Shown: piece after piece, positions 21,290 through 31,606 of the stretch
Layout of the letters: each line of letters starts with the position of its first letter
Numbering within the stretch: the stretch's first letter is position 1
NCBI RefSeq assembly: GCF_014905175.1
Contig: NC_057793.1
Coordinates: forward strand, 14,100,369 to 14,164,368
Direction: 5' to 3'
Length of the DNA stretch: 64,000 nt
Source: Aphidius gifuensis
Taxonomy: Eukaryota; Arthropoda; Insecta; Hymenoptera; Braconidae
Translations under genes and position numbers: made by a program
The notes under the pieces: generated by a model
What the model saw: the letters and a program-made list of their open reading frames with translations, nothing else
Database searches by the model: none
What the model was told of the DNA's origin: nothing

Positions 21290-22518
21290 TTATGTTAATT
21301 TCTGAATACTTGCACTGATAGGCTTATACTCTATAATACGATCATGTAGAATCAAACAATAAGCACTCGTTGCTGGAGGAAAGTTTTCCTTGGATTCAAA
21401 TTCCAGTCGAACATCAACTGGTCCATATTTTATCATTTCATTTTGTCTGCTGCAATCGATGACAATTAATGGTGATTTTTCCAAAAATAATTTTTTTGAT
21501 ATTGCATAATTTATTTCTTTTTCATAAAATGTTTCACCAAAGTCCTTGAACATTTCATATAAAATTGAAAATTGATTTTTCCCAATATCAAGGTTCAAAT
21601 TAGCATATGGATATGACACTGAATTGAGAAAAAGCTCGACATCTCGAATATTGCAATGCTCAAAATAAGCAGAGTTCTCATTCCATTTATTCTTTTTATT
21701 GCACTGAAAAGCTAGGCTAAATCTAGGCTTTTCTAGCTGCGTACTTATTGTATTGACCATACATGCTTATTAGTTGGAGGTAAAATTGGCCATTCAAAAA
21801 GACACCATGCTCGAAAACCCATTGAAATTGGTGGATCTCGTTGAATAAATTTCATCATATCAATTTTTTTCTTATTAGATAATTTAACATATGGCACTAG
21901 CCATTCAATCTTGCTTATTTGAAATTTCAAATCTTTTTCTTCTGCCCCACCAATTCCAATACATGCATTCATATCACTTCTTGAGCGAATTAATATCAAT
22001 TCATGCTTAGCATTGACAATAATCTTTCTATAGTCTTCAGCAAAGCCAAGAAACATTTGTAATGGTATACAAACATCAAAGTATCCATCAGTGTTAGTTA
22101 ATGATATATCATCGCTAGTACCAAGCCAACCAGCATTCTCTAAATTTGATTCTGGATTTACTGACAGATAATTTTTTAAAGTGCTTGTCATGCCAGTATT
22201 TTTACTCCTATCAATCTCAACACCATTCATTTCATATCTTATTTCATCGAAAAGATGAAGTATACCATTATTAACAATTTTAGTAGTCAAAGCCGCTGCC
22301 ACACTACCATCATTTTTTTCGGTCACTAATCTTCCGGAAATGTGTAATGAACTTTTGCATGGCAAAATAAAAATATCCTGATTTTGTATGTTGATTCTAA
22401 TTTCATCACTGTTTCCAAATGTTGTTGAACCATAGGGCTGATGTGCATGGATCTCATAGTGAGATATTGATGAATCAAATTCAATTGGTGTGTTAATACT
22501 CAGCATAGCCTCCGCCAT
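21290..22518 (-). pseudogene. Major capsid protein, double jelly-roll type (Polinton-2), one frameshift
   Basis: N-terminal part 22518-21745 and C-terminal part 21760-21290 lie in different frames and overlap by a few codons. Together they cover the whole capsid protein (about 410 residues). Hallmarks are HAHQPYGSTTF, FDEIRYEMNGVEIDRS, GFAEDYRKIIVNAKHELILIR, STQLEKPR after the shift, and DVRLEFES near the end. The start is set at ATG 22518 (MAEAML) by comparison with Polinton-1. The single lesion at about 21750-21762 is the only one in the morphogenesis block, so it is a recent mutation, an assembly error or, less likely, a programmed shift. Confidence 0.85.
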
Positions 22519-22537
22519 TTTGGACAGCACACACAAT

Positions 22538-22678
22538 TCAAGATACTTTTACCCAGACCCAACTCCAATAGCTTTCTTTTTTTTCACCACTTGAAGGCCG
22601 AGACTTTTCAGAAACTGGACACTCTGTGGTGTTAATGTTTTCAATGCTCGATGACAACTGATTGGTGGTGGATTGCAT
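22538..22678 (-). CDS. Short Ser-rich ORF between penton and MCP (Polinton-2)
   Basis: 46 codons, ATG at 22678 and TGA at 22538-22540. It lies in the gap between penton and MCP. The core TECPVSEKSRPSS matches the Polinton-1 ORF core SEYSVSQESRSQS in position and pattern (S/T-E-x-x-V-S-x-x-S-R). The C-terminal WSWVWVKVS is unusual. Too short for standard gene callers. Function unknown. Confidence 0.5.
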   Translation of the reverse strand: MQSTTNQLSSSIENINTTECPVSEKSRPSSGEKKESYWSWVWVKVS

Positions 22679-22727
22679 TGAATCCTTTTATATGATGAGC
22701 CAACTTTTCGATTATAGACGATGCCCA

Positions 22728-23402
22728 TTAACGTGATTTAATGTGTAATCTTACAGTAATTGTCTCACCACGGAAGTCAACCAGATCACCGTCTTGATCA
22801 ACAATTTTTATTTGCACGTGATCAATTGTTCTTACTGATACTGGCAAATAGATAATATTTGATGGAACTTCAATAATTTTATAGCCTGGTGGCACAGTTG
22901 GAAAAAACTCGTGGATTGTATGAACTTTTTTATTATTAATGAAAGCACCAGTGGTAATATTGCACTCAATTCTTATTGAATTCACTTTTATAATGTTTAT
23001 TGGCAAATCGGATACGTGCACAATATTTGACTCCAAGATACGTGGAGTAAATCCCAACAGTTTTGCAATTGTATCAGATGATCGAAAATCAATGTCTTTT
23101 GCACTTTGTATATGACTGTGTAATGTATTTGTATTGCCCCAAAGCTGAATAGAGTATGGTTTCAAAAATTCAGCAAGAGCATCAATCTCATAACTTCCTT
23201 CAGGTATCTCAATCCAATCATCAGACGTTGAAAAATATATTTTGTTATTTTCTGATGTAATATTTGGTATCGTGTTAAATGTTAAAAAAGTCGCTAGGCC
23301 AAGCGAGTAATTTTTTTGTGGTGATAATTCAATCCTTGGAAAATATGAAGCTTCTAGAACTGATGAGTTGCCAGATAAAGTAAGTGTGAATGCGTCATGC
23401 AT
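22728..23402 (-). CDS. Penton-like minor capsid protein (Polinton-2)
   Basis: 224 residues from the second ATG (23402, MHDAFTLTLSG), which aligns with the Polinton-1 start. An upstream in-frame ATG lies two codons earlier. It is beta-rich throughout, with PRIELSPQKNY, FLTFNTIPNI, VHTIHEFFPTVPPGYKI, IVDQDGDLVDFRGE and TVRLHIKS at the end. These are the conserved features of the Polinton predicted penton protein (single jelly roll), which sits at fivefold vertices. Intact. It is part of a minus-strand late cluster with protease and PLA2/pX upstream and MCP downstream. Confidence 0.85.
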   Translation of the reverse strand: MHDAFTLTLSGNSSVLEASYFPRIELSPQKNYSLGLATFLTFNTIPNITSENNKIYFSTSDDWIEIPEGSYEIDALAEFLKPYSIQLWGNTNTLHSHIQSAKDIDFRSSDTIAKLLGFTPRILESNIVHVSDLPINIIKVNSIRIECNITTGAFINNKKVHTIHEFFPTVPPGYKIIEVPSNIIYLPVSVRTIDHVQIKIVDQDGDLVDFRGETITVRLHIKSR

Positions 23403-23451
23403 GCTCACTGTTACTATAAAGACTGATTATAATTAATGAAAATTATGCCTT

Positions 23452-23811
23452 TTATAGGCAGTCTGCTAAGAACTGAAGACACAAATGACCACAATTCCAT
23501 GTATTCCAATTTTGAAAGCGTTTATAGTTATATTTGATGCTGCCAACATTTAAATATTCAACGAGCTCTGTCGGGGGCTGGAGATTTCCAAAGCCGTCAA
23601 AATAAATCGCAAGATTTTTATTAACTTTTTTATATGCAGTCCAATGTGTACCAGGATTTTTATCATCATCGAGATTTATTATACCAGTTTCTCGATGCAA
23701 AGATTTTGTTGGTAGATTATTTCTCATAAAAACCCCACGAAAATTTTTTATTTTCAATTGCTCTGCAAATTTCACCAGATCCCAATCAGTCAACGCTCGA
23801 CGTGGCAGCAT
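23452..23811 (-). CDS. Adenain-like cysteine protease (Polinton-2)
   Basis: 119 residues, intact. Catalytic His in NPGTHWTAYK (about 72), Asp in IYFDGFGNLQPP (about 88-91) and Cys in WNCGHLCLQFLAD near the C terminus, with the expected spacing of the adenovirus maturation protease fold. FRGVFMRNNLP and INLDDDKNPG are conserved with the other copy. It would cleave capsid precursors. The ATG lies 3 bp after the upstream PLA2/pX gene's stop, so the two are probably co-transcribed. Confidence 0.87.
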   Translation of the reverse strand: MLPRRALTDWDLVKFAEQLKIKNFRGVFMRNNLPTKSLHRETGIINLDDDKNPGTHWTAYKKVNKNLAIYFDGFGNLQPPTELVEYLNVGSIKYNYKRFQNWNTWNCGHLCLQFLADCL

Positions 23812-23813
23812 CT

Positions 23814-24731
23814 CTACAAGTTTTTTGGAGACAGAAAAAATCCTGCCCCATTTTTATATGGTCTCATATATAGACCTTTACCGAGTGCTATTGATTCAAT
23901 AGCTTTATTATGTCTTTTGCTTTCTTCCAATTGTTTTTTGGCGGAATTTGCATCATTTATTGTTTTTACAACGCCGGAAGCGCCGCCAACTATTCCACCG
24001 ATGGCGCTGAGTGCTGTCAAAATTGGAATCAATAATGGTAGAGCGCCACCTATCTTACTTGGTATTGGTATAATTCGTGGTACTTGTATATTTGATTTTC
24101 CCCCAGACTTCTTCATCTCAACTTTTGCTGCTTGTAATGCTGATTTAATATTCATCTGATTATCATTTACATAATGCATTGCATTTTTGGCTGCCTGAAT
24201 AATTTTTTTCAATGGCAATTTTTTTTTTCTTCCATTTTTCTTTTTTTTTTCTTTTTTTTTAATACTGGCTTTCGGAGTTTTTGAATTTTTCATGCCCATA
24301 CCAAGTTTAGATTTTATTTTCATGGTGCCAGCAACGAGGGCAGCTGCTGCACGTTCCCCAATACTTGAATCTTTTGCAAAAACTCTTGATGATGCTTTTT
24401 TAGCAAGTATTTTGTCTGCCATATTCCTTGCATGCATATCATTAGGACTTGCTGCGTACGCAATATCATGATCTTTACAAAATTTATCGAGAGGATTGAT
24501 GCCTTGATCACCACGAGCCAGACGTTTTTCCAATTTTGTCCCAGGTCCAGCGAATGAATATCCAGGAATATGAAGTTCAACTGGCAATTTATTTATAATT
24601 TTATTTAATAATCCATCACCAGCTGTATGGTTTTTCTTTTTTTTCTTAGGATTTTTATTTTTTTTAATTTTTTTATTTTTAAACTCAAAGTTGCCAGTTT
24701 TTTTGGCGTTTTTTGATGTGCATTTAGCCAT
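23814..24731 (-). CDS. PLA2 domain/pX-like minor capsid protein (Polinton-2)
   Basis: 305 residues, intact. Residues 1-40 are a Lys-rich segment. The parvovirus-type phospholipase A2 domain covers about 44-115: YSFAGPGT (Ca-loop), then FCKDHDIAYA with the catalytic His-Asp. A basic linker follows, then a hydrophobic Gly/Ala-rich segment (LPLLIPILTALSAIGGIVGG, about 232-251) and a tail with KGLYMRPYKNGAG. The tail resembles the adenovirus pX-type core/minor capsid region. The fusion of the two modules in one frame explains the split remains in Polinton-1. Likely role: minor capsid protein with membrane-penetrating lipase. Confidence 0.88.
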   Translation of the reverse strand: MAKCTSKNAKKTGNFEFKNKKIKKNKNPKKKKKNHTAGDGLLNKIINKLPVELHIPGYSFAGPGTKLEKRLARGDQGINPLDKFCKDHDIAYAASPNDMHARNMADKILAKKASSRVFAKDSSIGERAAAALVAGTMKIKSKLGMGMKNSKTPKASIKKKEKKKKNGRKKKLPLKKIIQAAKNAMHYVNDNQMNIKSALQAAKVEMKKSGGKSNIQVPRIIPIPSKIGGALPLLIPILTALSAIGGIVGGASGVVKTINDANSAKKQLEESKRHNKAIESIALGKGLYMRPYKNGAGFFLSPKNL

Positions 24732-24801
24732 GGCTTAAATGATACTGAACGATGGCAGATATAAATGGTTCTCTACAGTTTGATTTCGTTTAGTATGAGT
24801 C

Positions 24802-25512
24802 ATGATGGAGTTCAAGGCACAAGCAAAAAAATTGTCAATCATAAATTTCGATATAATTACATCAAAAAGTGGTGCTGGGGTGAATACTATAAAACGTCAT
24901 GGTGATTTATTGCCAAATACAATAAGATCAATTATTTGCGGACCATCAAATACAGGAAAAACTAATTGTCTCCTGAGTTTGTTGATCGATGAAAATGGTT
25001 TGCGCTTTGAAAACATATATATTTACTCAAAGTCATTAAATCAACCTAAATATCAATATCTCGAAAAACTCTTGGAAACATTGGATGGGATTAATTACTA
25101 TCCATTTTCTGACAATGAGCAAGTTGTACCAGTTGATGAGGCGAAGCCAAATTCCATATTTATTTTTGATGACGTTGCAATGGAAAAACAAAATAATATT
25201 CGAGCATATTTTTGTCAAGGAAGGCATAAAAATGTTGACAGTTTTTATATAAACCAGTCATACGCTCGTATACCAAAACATTTGATTCGTGATAATGTAA
25301 ATTTCCTCATTTTATTTAAACAAGATGAGATGAACTTGCGGCATATATATAATGATCATGTAAACACAGACATGACATTCGAAAAATTTAAAACCATGTG
25401 CTTGAAATGCTGGAAAGATAATTATGGGTTTATTGTTATTGATAAAGATAGTGAAATAAATGCTGGACGATACAGAAAAAATTTTGATACATTTATTAGC
25501 ATTGATGCATAA
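24802..25512 (+). CDS. FtsK/HerA-type genome-packaging ATPase (Polinton-2)
   Basis: 236 residues, intact. Walker A is CGPSNTGKTN (about 47-56) and Walker B is SIFIFDDV (about 118-125). FCQGRHKNVDSFY, IPKHLIRDNVNF and NDHVNTDMTFEKF follow, and the C terminus is GFIVIDKDSEINAGRYR. It is of the length and motif set of the Polinton/adintovirus packaging ATPases. Two adjacent ATGs (24802 and 24805) are possible starts. It is transcribed divergently from the capsid cluster across about 70 bp, which should hold both promoters. Confidence 0.9.
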   Translation: MMEFKAQAKKLSIINFDIITSKSGAGVNTIKRHGDLLPNTIRSIICGPSNTGKTNCLLSLLIDENGLRFENIYIYSKSLNQPKYQYLEKLLETLDGINYYPFSDNEQVVPVDEAKPNSIFIFDDVAMEKQNNIRAYFCQGRHKNVDSFYINQSYARIPKHLIRDNVNFLILFKQDEMNLRHIYNDHVNTDMTFEKFKTMCLKCWKDNYGFIVIDKDSEINAGRYRKNFDTFISIDA

Positions 25513-25533
25513 AACAAATAATGTATCATACTC

Positions 25534-26499
25534 ATGAGGGAAAATAGTGAGCAGATCAGTTCACGACACCGAGAGTGCAAGATGCCTCTGACTAGAAAAA
25601 ACCTTGTGGAAGAATCTAATATTTTAAGTGAATTAGAAAAAGTTCGAAAAGTAATACAACAAAAACATAAATTATTAAAACATAATCAAGATACTTTAGA
25701 GCAGTCATCGATTAATTATTTTGAGCCACTGCTGACACCACTCAAACAGATTAGTGATAAAGTTTCAAATTCAAAAAACATTGAGGCATCAAAAGATTTC
25801 AATTTTGATGAGGAAAATGAAGATAACAAAATTGATGAAAATAGCAAAATTTTCGATGATACTTTAATAAATGTGGAAGAAGAAGAAAATAGTGCAAAAA
25901 AAGTCATAGAAAAAAATAATATTACAAGTATCAATGATGATGATAGCTTGGTGAATCATTATCTTAACAGCATCGATACAATAGCATGGGATAAAGATTT
26001 TGGAGTGAGAAAATTCAGGTCCTACTATAAAATTGGTTCTGCTGAAGTTTCTTTTAAAGACAATTGTGTATATATTGATAACAATTTCTATGAAATGACA
26101 CCAGGAATAATGGAATTATTATTCATGAAAAGTCCGAATAAAAATCAAGTGACAGATATTGATAAAAAAAATTATGCTAATATTATCATAAATACAAATG
26201 GTCATCTAAAACGTTATGAACCACTTGGATCTATCAGAAATCCAGCTTCATCAAAATTTATGAAGTATATTTCACCACATATTACTGAGCATCATGGTGC
26301 TGGTCTCTTGCCTACAACTATGAGTCTCCGAAGCACAAGAAATATTCCACAACTAGATTATGTATGGTGGAATGATCCTGAAGAACTTGTCGAACGCCTG
26401 CGATTACTGATTGCCTCACGAGCAACTGGAAACTCCAGCCACAATGATGAAATCATATCGATTATTGAGGAATTGCGAGAAGCTGGTTTCATATATTAA
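25534..26499 (+). CDS. Polinton protein with acidic middle and conserved C terminus (PY-like)
   Basis: 321 residues, intact. The N-terminal helical Lys/Leu-rich part (VRKVIQQKHKLLKHNQD) is followed by an acidic Asn/Asp/Glu-rich middle (about 95-140), a folded part with GIMELLFMKSPN, and the conserved end WWNDPEELVERLRLLIASRATGNSSH...IISIIEELREAGFIY. The first 15 residues may be untranslated, since a second ATG (25579) is also plausible. It lies 21 bp after the ATPase and before the integrase, as in Polinton-1. Function unknown. Confidence 0.75.
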   Translation: MRENSEQISSRHRECKMPLTRKNLVEESNILSELEKVRKVIQQKHKLLKHNQDTLEQSSINYFEPLLTPLKQISDKVSNSKNIEASKDFNFDEENEDNKIDENSKIFDDTLINVEEEENSAKKVIEKNNITSINDDDSLVNHYLNSIDTIAWDKDFGVRKFRSYYKIGSAEVSFKDNCVYIDNNFYEMTPGIMELLFMKSPNKNQVTDIDKKNYANIIINTNGHLKRYEPLGSIRNPASSKFMKYISPHITEHHGAGLLPTTMSLRSTRNIPQLDYVWWNDPEELVERLRLLIASRATGNSSHNDEIISIIEELREAGFIY

Positions 26500-26549
26500 G
26501 AAAATTGCATATTAATAATTAGTTGTTGCATATCATCAGTTGATGTAAC

Positions 26550-27473
26550 ATGGCAAAGTATAAATGGGATATTGTTAAAGAGCTTCATGCGCCTGCGCGA
26601 AAAAATTTTTCAAGAAGACATGTTGACATTCGTGACATTGATGAGACCTGGCAAGCTGATCTTGTGGAAATGATTCCATATGCTGCTGAAAATAATGGCT
26701 ATAAATACATATTGACTGTAATTGACAACTTTTCAAAATTTGCATGGGCTGTAGCTGTGAAAAATAAAAGTGCAATCGAAGTTACAAAAGCATTTGAAAG
26801 CATCTTAAAACTTGGCCGCATTCCAAAAAATTTGCATGTAGATGATGGAAAAGAATTTAAAAATTCAAAATTCAATGAATTGTTGAAAAAATATAAAATA
26901 CACATGTATTCTACATTCACACACTTGAAAGCATCCATTTGTGAGCGTTTTAATCGCACATTAAAACGTATAATGTGGATGAAATTTAGTTTTCAAGGCA
27001 CATACAAGTGGGAAAAAATACTACCATCTCTTCTAGAGGAATATAACAAGAGAAAACATCGAACAATTGGCATGAAGCCTGCTGACGTGACTCCAAATCA
27101 TGCTGGCAAGTTAAAACAACGTTATGATAGTTTATATGCCGACTACCAACATATTGCAAAATTTAAAATAAATGATTTTGTTCGAATATCAAAATATAAG
27201 CATGTTTTTGAAAAAGGATATATACCAAATTATACTAATGAAATATTTAAAATTGTAAAAATCAACAATACCAATCCAGTAACATACATGTTAAAAGATT
27301 ATCAAAAAAACCCTATACAAGGATGTTTTTATGAGGAGGAATTACATTCAGTCAAACATCCAAATATTTATTTGATTGAAAAAGTAATAAAAAAACGTGG
27401 TAATAAATTATTTGTAAAATTCTTGGGTTTCGATAATACTCATAATCAATGGATAAATAAAGCAGACTTATAA
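26550..27473 (+). CDS. int: RVE-family integrase with C-terminal chromodomain (Polinton-2)
   Basis: 307 residues, intact. Core motifs: ELHAPARKNFSRRHVDI, Asp in ADLVEM (about 36), a second Asp in HVDDGKEF (about 93) and Glu in SICERFNRTLK (about 130), giving a full D,D,E triad. The SH3-like region KINDFVRISKYKHVFEKGYIPNYTNE follows. The C terminus is a chromodomain (YLIEKVIKKRG...VKFLGFDNTHNQW). It inserts the element with a 6-bp staggered cut, consistent with the GAGTAT duplication seen at the ends. Confidence 0.92.
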   Translation: MAKYKWDIVKELHAPARKNFSRRHVDIRDIDETWQADLVEMIPYAAENNGYKYILTVIDNFSKFAWAVAVKNKSAIEVTKAFESILKLGRIPKNLHVDDGKEFKNSKFNELLKKYKIHMYSTFTHLKASICERFNRTLKRIMWMKFSFQGTYKWEKILPSLLEEYNKRKHRTIGMKPADVTPNHAGKLKQRYDSLYADYQHIAKFKINDFVRISKYKHVFEKGYIPNYTNEIFKIVKINNTNPVTYMLKDYQKNPIQGCFYEEELHSVKHPNIYLIEKVIKKRGNKLFVKFLGFDNTHNQWINKADL

Positions 27474-28113
27474 AATAAAAAACAATGCATTTTAAAATTA
27501 TTCACTTTATTTATTTACACATTTTTTGAAACATAATACATTTTACAGGCTGTGGTAATAATATTATTTTTGAATTGTAGTATAATACACTAGTATTTTA
27601 CATAGCAGACATTTACATTAATATTTATTGAAATTATTATGATTTCTACATTTTTATATTTATTTATTTATTCATTTTATTTTATTTATTGTTTTATTGG
27701 ATTATTTATTTATTTAATTATTTATTTATACAGTTAAAACATATTACCATTAAAGCAGTGTTTACACTATTGCATACAAGTGTATTTACAAGTTACCAGA
27801 TAAACCCTAGATAATACTAACTTAAATTTTTATTTATTCGCATATTTGTTTATTTAATTTTTACTTAATTGTTTATTTATTTCTCAACATGATATCCATC
27901 TATATAACTTTTTTGTATTTTTATGCACAACAAACATTTATCATTTTATTTAAAAAAAAAAAAATACAGTATAATACCCTAGTAACATACCCCTGTAATA
28001 TAAGTATATATTTACATTATAGCGACTTTTACTGTTGCTTGAGTATGAGGTTTTATTTATGCTACTCAAGCACCCTCTTTTGCTAAATTTAAAAAACATA
28101 AATGTAAACATTT
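27474..28113. other. AT-rich low-complexity gap between integrase and PolB
   Basis: Convergent intergenic region dominated by TTTATTTATT repeats and several AATAAA-like signals suited to 3' ends on both strands. No gene seen. Confidence 0.6.
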
Positions 28114-31100
28114 TTATTCAATTTCCATTGGCTCATCAACAAATACTTCTTTGTAACCCCACGGTAGTATCAGTTGAGCCTTCAATAAGTTGTCGCTTAT
28201 CATCACCAGCACTTAAAGCTAATTTTCGCATTTCTATGGTTTTAACTTCATGTTTTTTCGATTGTATCGTCCGTTGAATACGATCAATATTGACATTATT
28301 TAAAAGACAATTTTTATAATCATCGAAAGTTATTGTTCGTAGAGCAGAACCTTTTACACCTTTTGCGCGTGAGCCATATGACTTTTTATCTCGCTGAACT
28401 CGATATGCATACATTTTAGCTCGCAAACCAATAAATTCTAATAAAATATCCCCATTTGTTTCATCTTTCATCAAGCCAACTACTTTTTTATTATGCTGCC
28501 CAATGCCCCAAGGGTTTGCAGGAGAATACTCAGATGTATCGAATTTTTCCCAATCTCTTTTCATATATTCATAAATATTATAACGTCTTACACCTAAAAT
28601 AAAGCTATCTGTATCCATATAATATAAAGTGACAAAATTAGAAAAATTTTTGCGTAAATAATTATAATAAAAATCATAAATGTATGTTTTTGAAATATCT
28701 AATATACTAAAGCCTAAATATATTGGTTTATTTAAAATAATTTTTAGTTTACGCATTTCAATTATTGCTAAATCGCCAATTATGTAAGATGCTGAAAAAT
28801 TTGGTTTCGCAATTAATGCTTCTGCACCATAGCGACCTTTCAATTTTGTCACGATTCGTACATCGCGATGCTTTCTAGCATCTTCCATTAATTTACCAAA
28901 TACACTATTATTTAAAAATTTATAGAAATTCTTTGAAAATTCATTTGTTGCTTTTTTACGCAATTCTGTATTCAAATCAATATATTTTTTGTTTTTGGAA
29001 TTTTAATACTCTATACAAATTCGTAATTTTTAATCCTAGACTGGTGTATAATTGCAAATTTCTATAGTGAATAATATATTTTTTTTTTGGTGACAATGTT
29101 GTTAGTAATTTTTTACATTTTGAAGTTGGCAATGGTGGCTTATCATGTATTGGAGCTAATGGCAGATCTTTATGCTCATCATGCAATTCGATTGGATAGT
29201 CCATATCAACTTCTAAAATATAACCCCATTCTGATGTTTCACTAATTTCATTTAAAATATTTAAATTAAAATTTTCAACCCAACTAAAATCTTTATATGG
29301 TAAATATGACATCATTGAAGCCCCATATAGATTATTAACATCAAAATACATTAAATAATTATCTTCTAAATTTGGATCATAGTCAGATTTCATATATTTA
29401 TTATTTGCCTTACCCCAACGATTTGAACATTGTGCCAAGCCACCCCGAATACCGCTTTCAATAAACAACATTTTATCAACGTCAGCAACTCTAATTCAAT
29501 TTCAGTAATTTTTAGCATTGCCTGCATTGCCAATGATGGACATGTAATAAAATGGAGTGGGTCAAGCTTATAGGTTTCCATACAATTATCTCTAAAATTT
29601 TCAAATATATCACTTAATAATAAAATATCAGTTCTTAAATATAAATTTGAGTACTCTCCAAGTGTTTTTATATCAAAAGTATGCCAAACATTGCAAGCGT
29701 GAGCATAATCAGCATCACTAATATGTTCATCATAGAGTTTTGAAAAAAACTGATCCTTCGTTGGTAAAGTAGGAAGGTTCAATTTCTCAAAACAATCAAC
29801 AAAATCATATGGAAAAATTCCTTTTTTATTCACGAGACTGAATTTATTTTTATCAGTGTAATATTTTTGAGTTATATATTTTTCATCATTTGTTAAATAT
29901 GAGGCTAATTTTTCAATACTCGAAGGCATAAATCTAAATGAATCAATAAAACGAAGCTGCACGCGTGTACCTTCGACATACTTTGTAAATGAGATATATT
30001 TTTCTTTATTTACCGGTAATAATGTCATACGACCTGGAAACTTAGTTGCTAATTGTTTTAAAATAAAATGAGAATCATAACCTGACATATTATGCGACAC
30101 TACATTTATAATACACGACTCTTGATAATTTATATTACAGCTGTTGTTTGCCGGACCCCTGTAGCGCATTAAGAAATGATGATGATCTTTCACTTTAGGG
30201 TTCTTTTCCGTAAATTTTTTATTACGAATATAAAAAAACTGTGCTCCATCAAACTCAGCTTGTTCTTGTGGAAAAATAATCATTGGATTATGTTCACTGA
30301 GTATAGCATCAACAGTTTTTGATATTTTATATAGCTCATTAATGAACCACTCAATACAATCATTAGCACGATATATTTTATGTTTTGATAAAGAGTCATC
30401 ATAGTCACACTTTAAATAATAGCCTATACTGAATGGTATATGACTTTGCACATCAACACTTTTTCTTTGCACACTATCTTCATTCTCTTTCACTTTTTTA
30501 AGCAAGCACTCAATGTCCATGTAAACAACAAATGGCACTCTTAACTGATATTTATAATTTTTAAATTTTAAAATATTATTTTGTTTTGTAGGCAGTTCAA
30601 TACGCGACTTATTGATATTAAAACATGCAAGTTTATGATTCAAATAAGATGATTCAACTTGAAAACTGCACAAGCAACGATCACAAAAAAATTTTTTACT
30701 TTTGTGTTTTGACAATTGTGATGACAGCAACATTGACATATTATGAATCCGAGTATAATGATATTCATCTGGAATGTATTCATCATCATTATTATCTTCA
30801 TCATTTTCTTCTTCTTCTTCTTCTATTTCGTCATTTTTTCGTTGCATTAAAAGATGAATTGTTTTTTTTACATAAACTTTATTGAAATTTAAATTTTTTG
30901 TTGGTTCGATTGGTGTATATTCACTCAAGTGATATGGCACAATTATTTTTTGTTTTTTACCATTTTTTTCTATTATTTTATTATTTTCATTTTTATTATA
31001 TTCGATGCCATATACTGATATTGATAAATCGTTTACTTTTTTAAATTTTTTGATATCCTGTAATGACATTGGAAAATCAAATTGTTGATATAATAAAATA

Positions 31101-31490
31101 TTTTTAAATGGATCTTTACCATTGTTAGGTGGCTTGTACTTGCTCATACGCTCAGGGTGATCTTTAAAATTATACATGGCTGCTAAAATTGACCACAGAA
31201 AACAGTATTCATCATCATTTTTTACATTTATTATTGCATGTTTCACTTTGAGCCATTTCGGTAATTCTACAAACGAATTACCACCCTTAAGTGGTTTGTA
31301 TACATTGATTTGAATTTCCATGTTATTTATTTTATGAAGCGTCCAACCTGAGTCTTGCATTTCAATATCATCTTTTCGCGCGTTTAATTCATTGAATTTT
31401 GCTGTAAACAATTCATCCATATCTGTTGATGGTAATATTATCTTGTTTCCGGTATGAAGATATTTTGTATCACATTTTGAAAAAAACCAG

Positions 31491-31606
31491 AAACTTAGAA
31501 AAAATAACGAAGTTCCCCCGCCGGGAATCGAACCCGGGTCTTTTGCTTTCCGGGCAAACGCCTTGACCACTAGACCACAGGGCTTCTTATTTTTTCTAAG
31601 TTTCAT
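31491..31606. repeat. Inverted repeat bracketing the tRNA-like element
   Basis: AAACTTAGAAAAAATAA (31491-31507) is mirrored by TTATTTTTTCTAAGTTT (31588-31604). CGAAG/CTTC extends the stem right up to the tRNA-like body. Together they form a long stem capped by the cloverleaf. Confidence 0.8.
31514..31585 (-). tRNA. tRNA-like sequence (pseudo-tRNA, anticodon position GGA)
   Basis: 72 nt on the minus strand. The T arm CCGGG-TTCGATT-CCCGG is perfect. The anticodon stem TTTGC/GCAAA is perfect with a 7-nt loop CCGGAAA (GGA at the anticodon position, but C instead of U33). The D stem GTCT/AGGC pairs. The acceptor pairs only 5 of 7. A- and B-boxes are good. It lies across the 5' end of Polinton-2 PolB. 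The translated form (GLVVKAFARKAKDPGSIPG) is a typical artefact of such repeats. Probably a dispersed tRNA-derived repeat rather than a functional tRNA. Confidence 0.6.
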
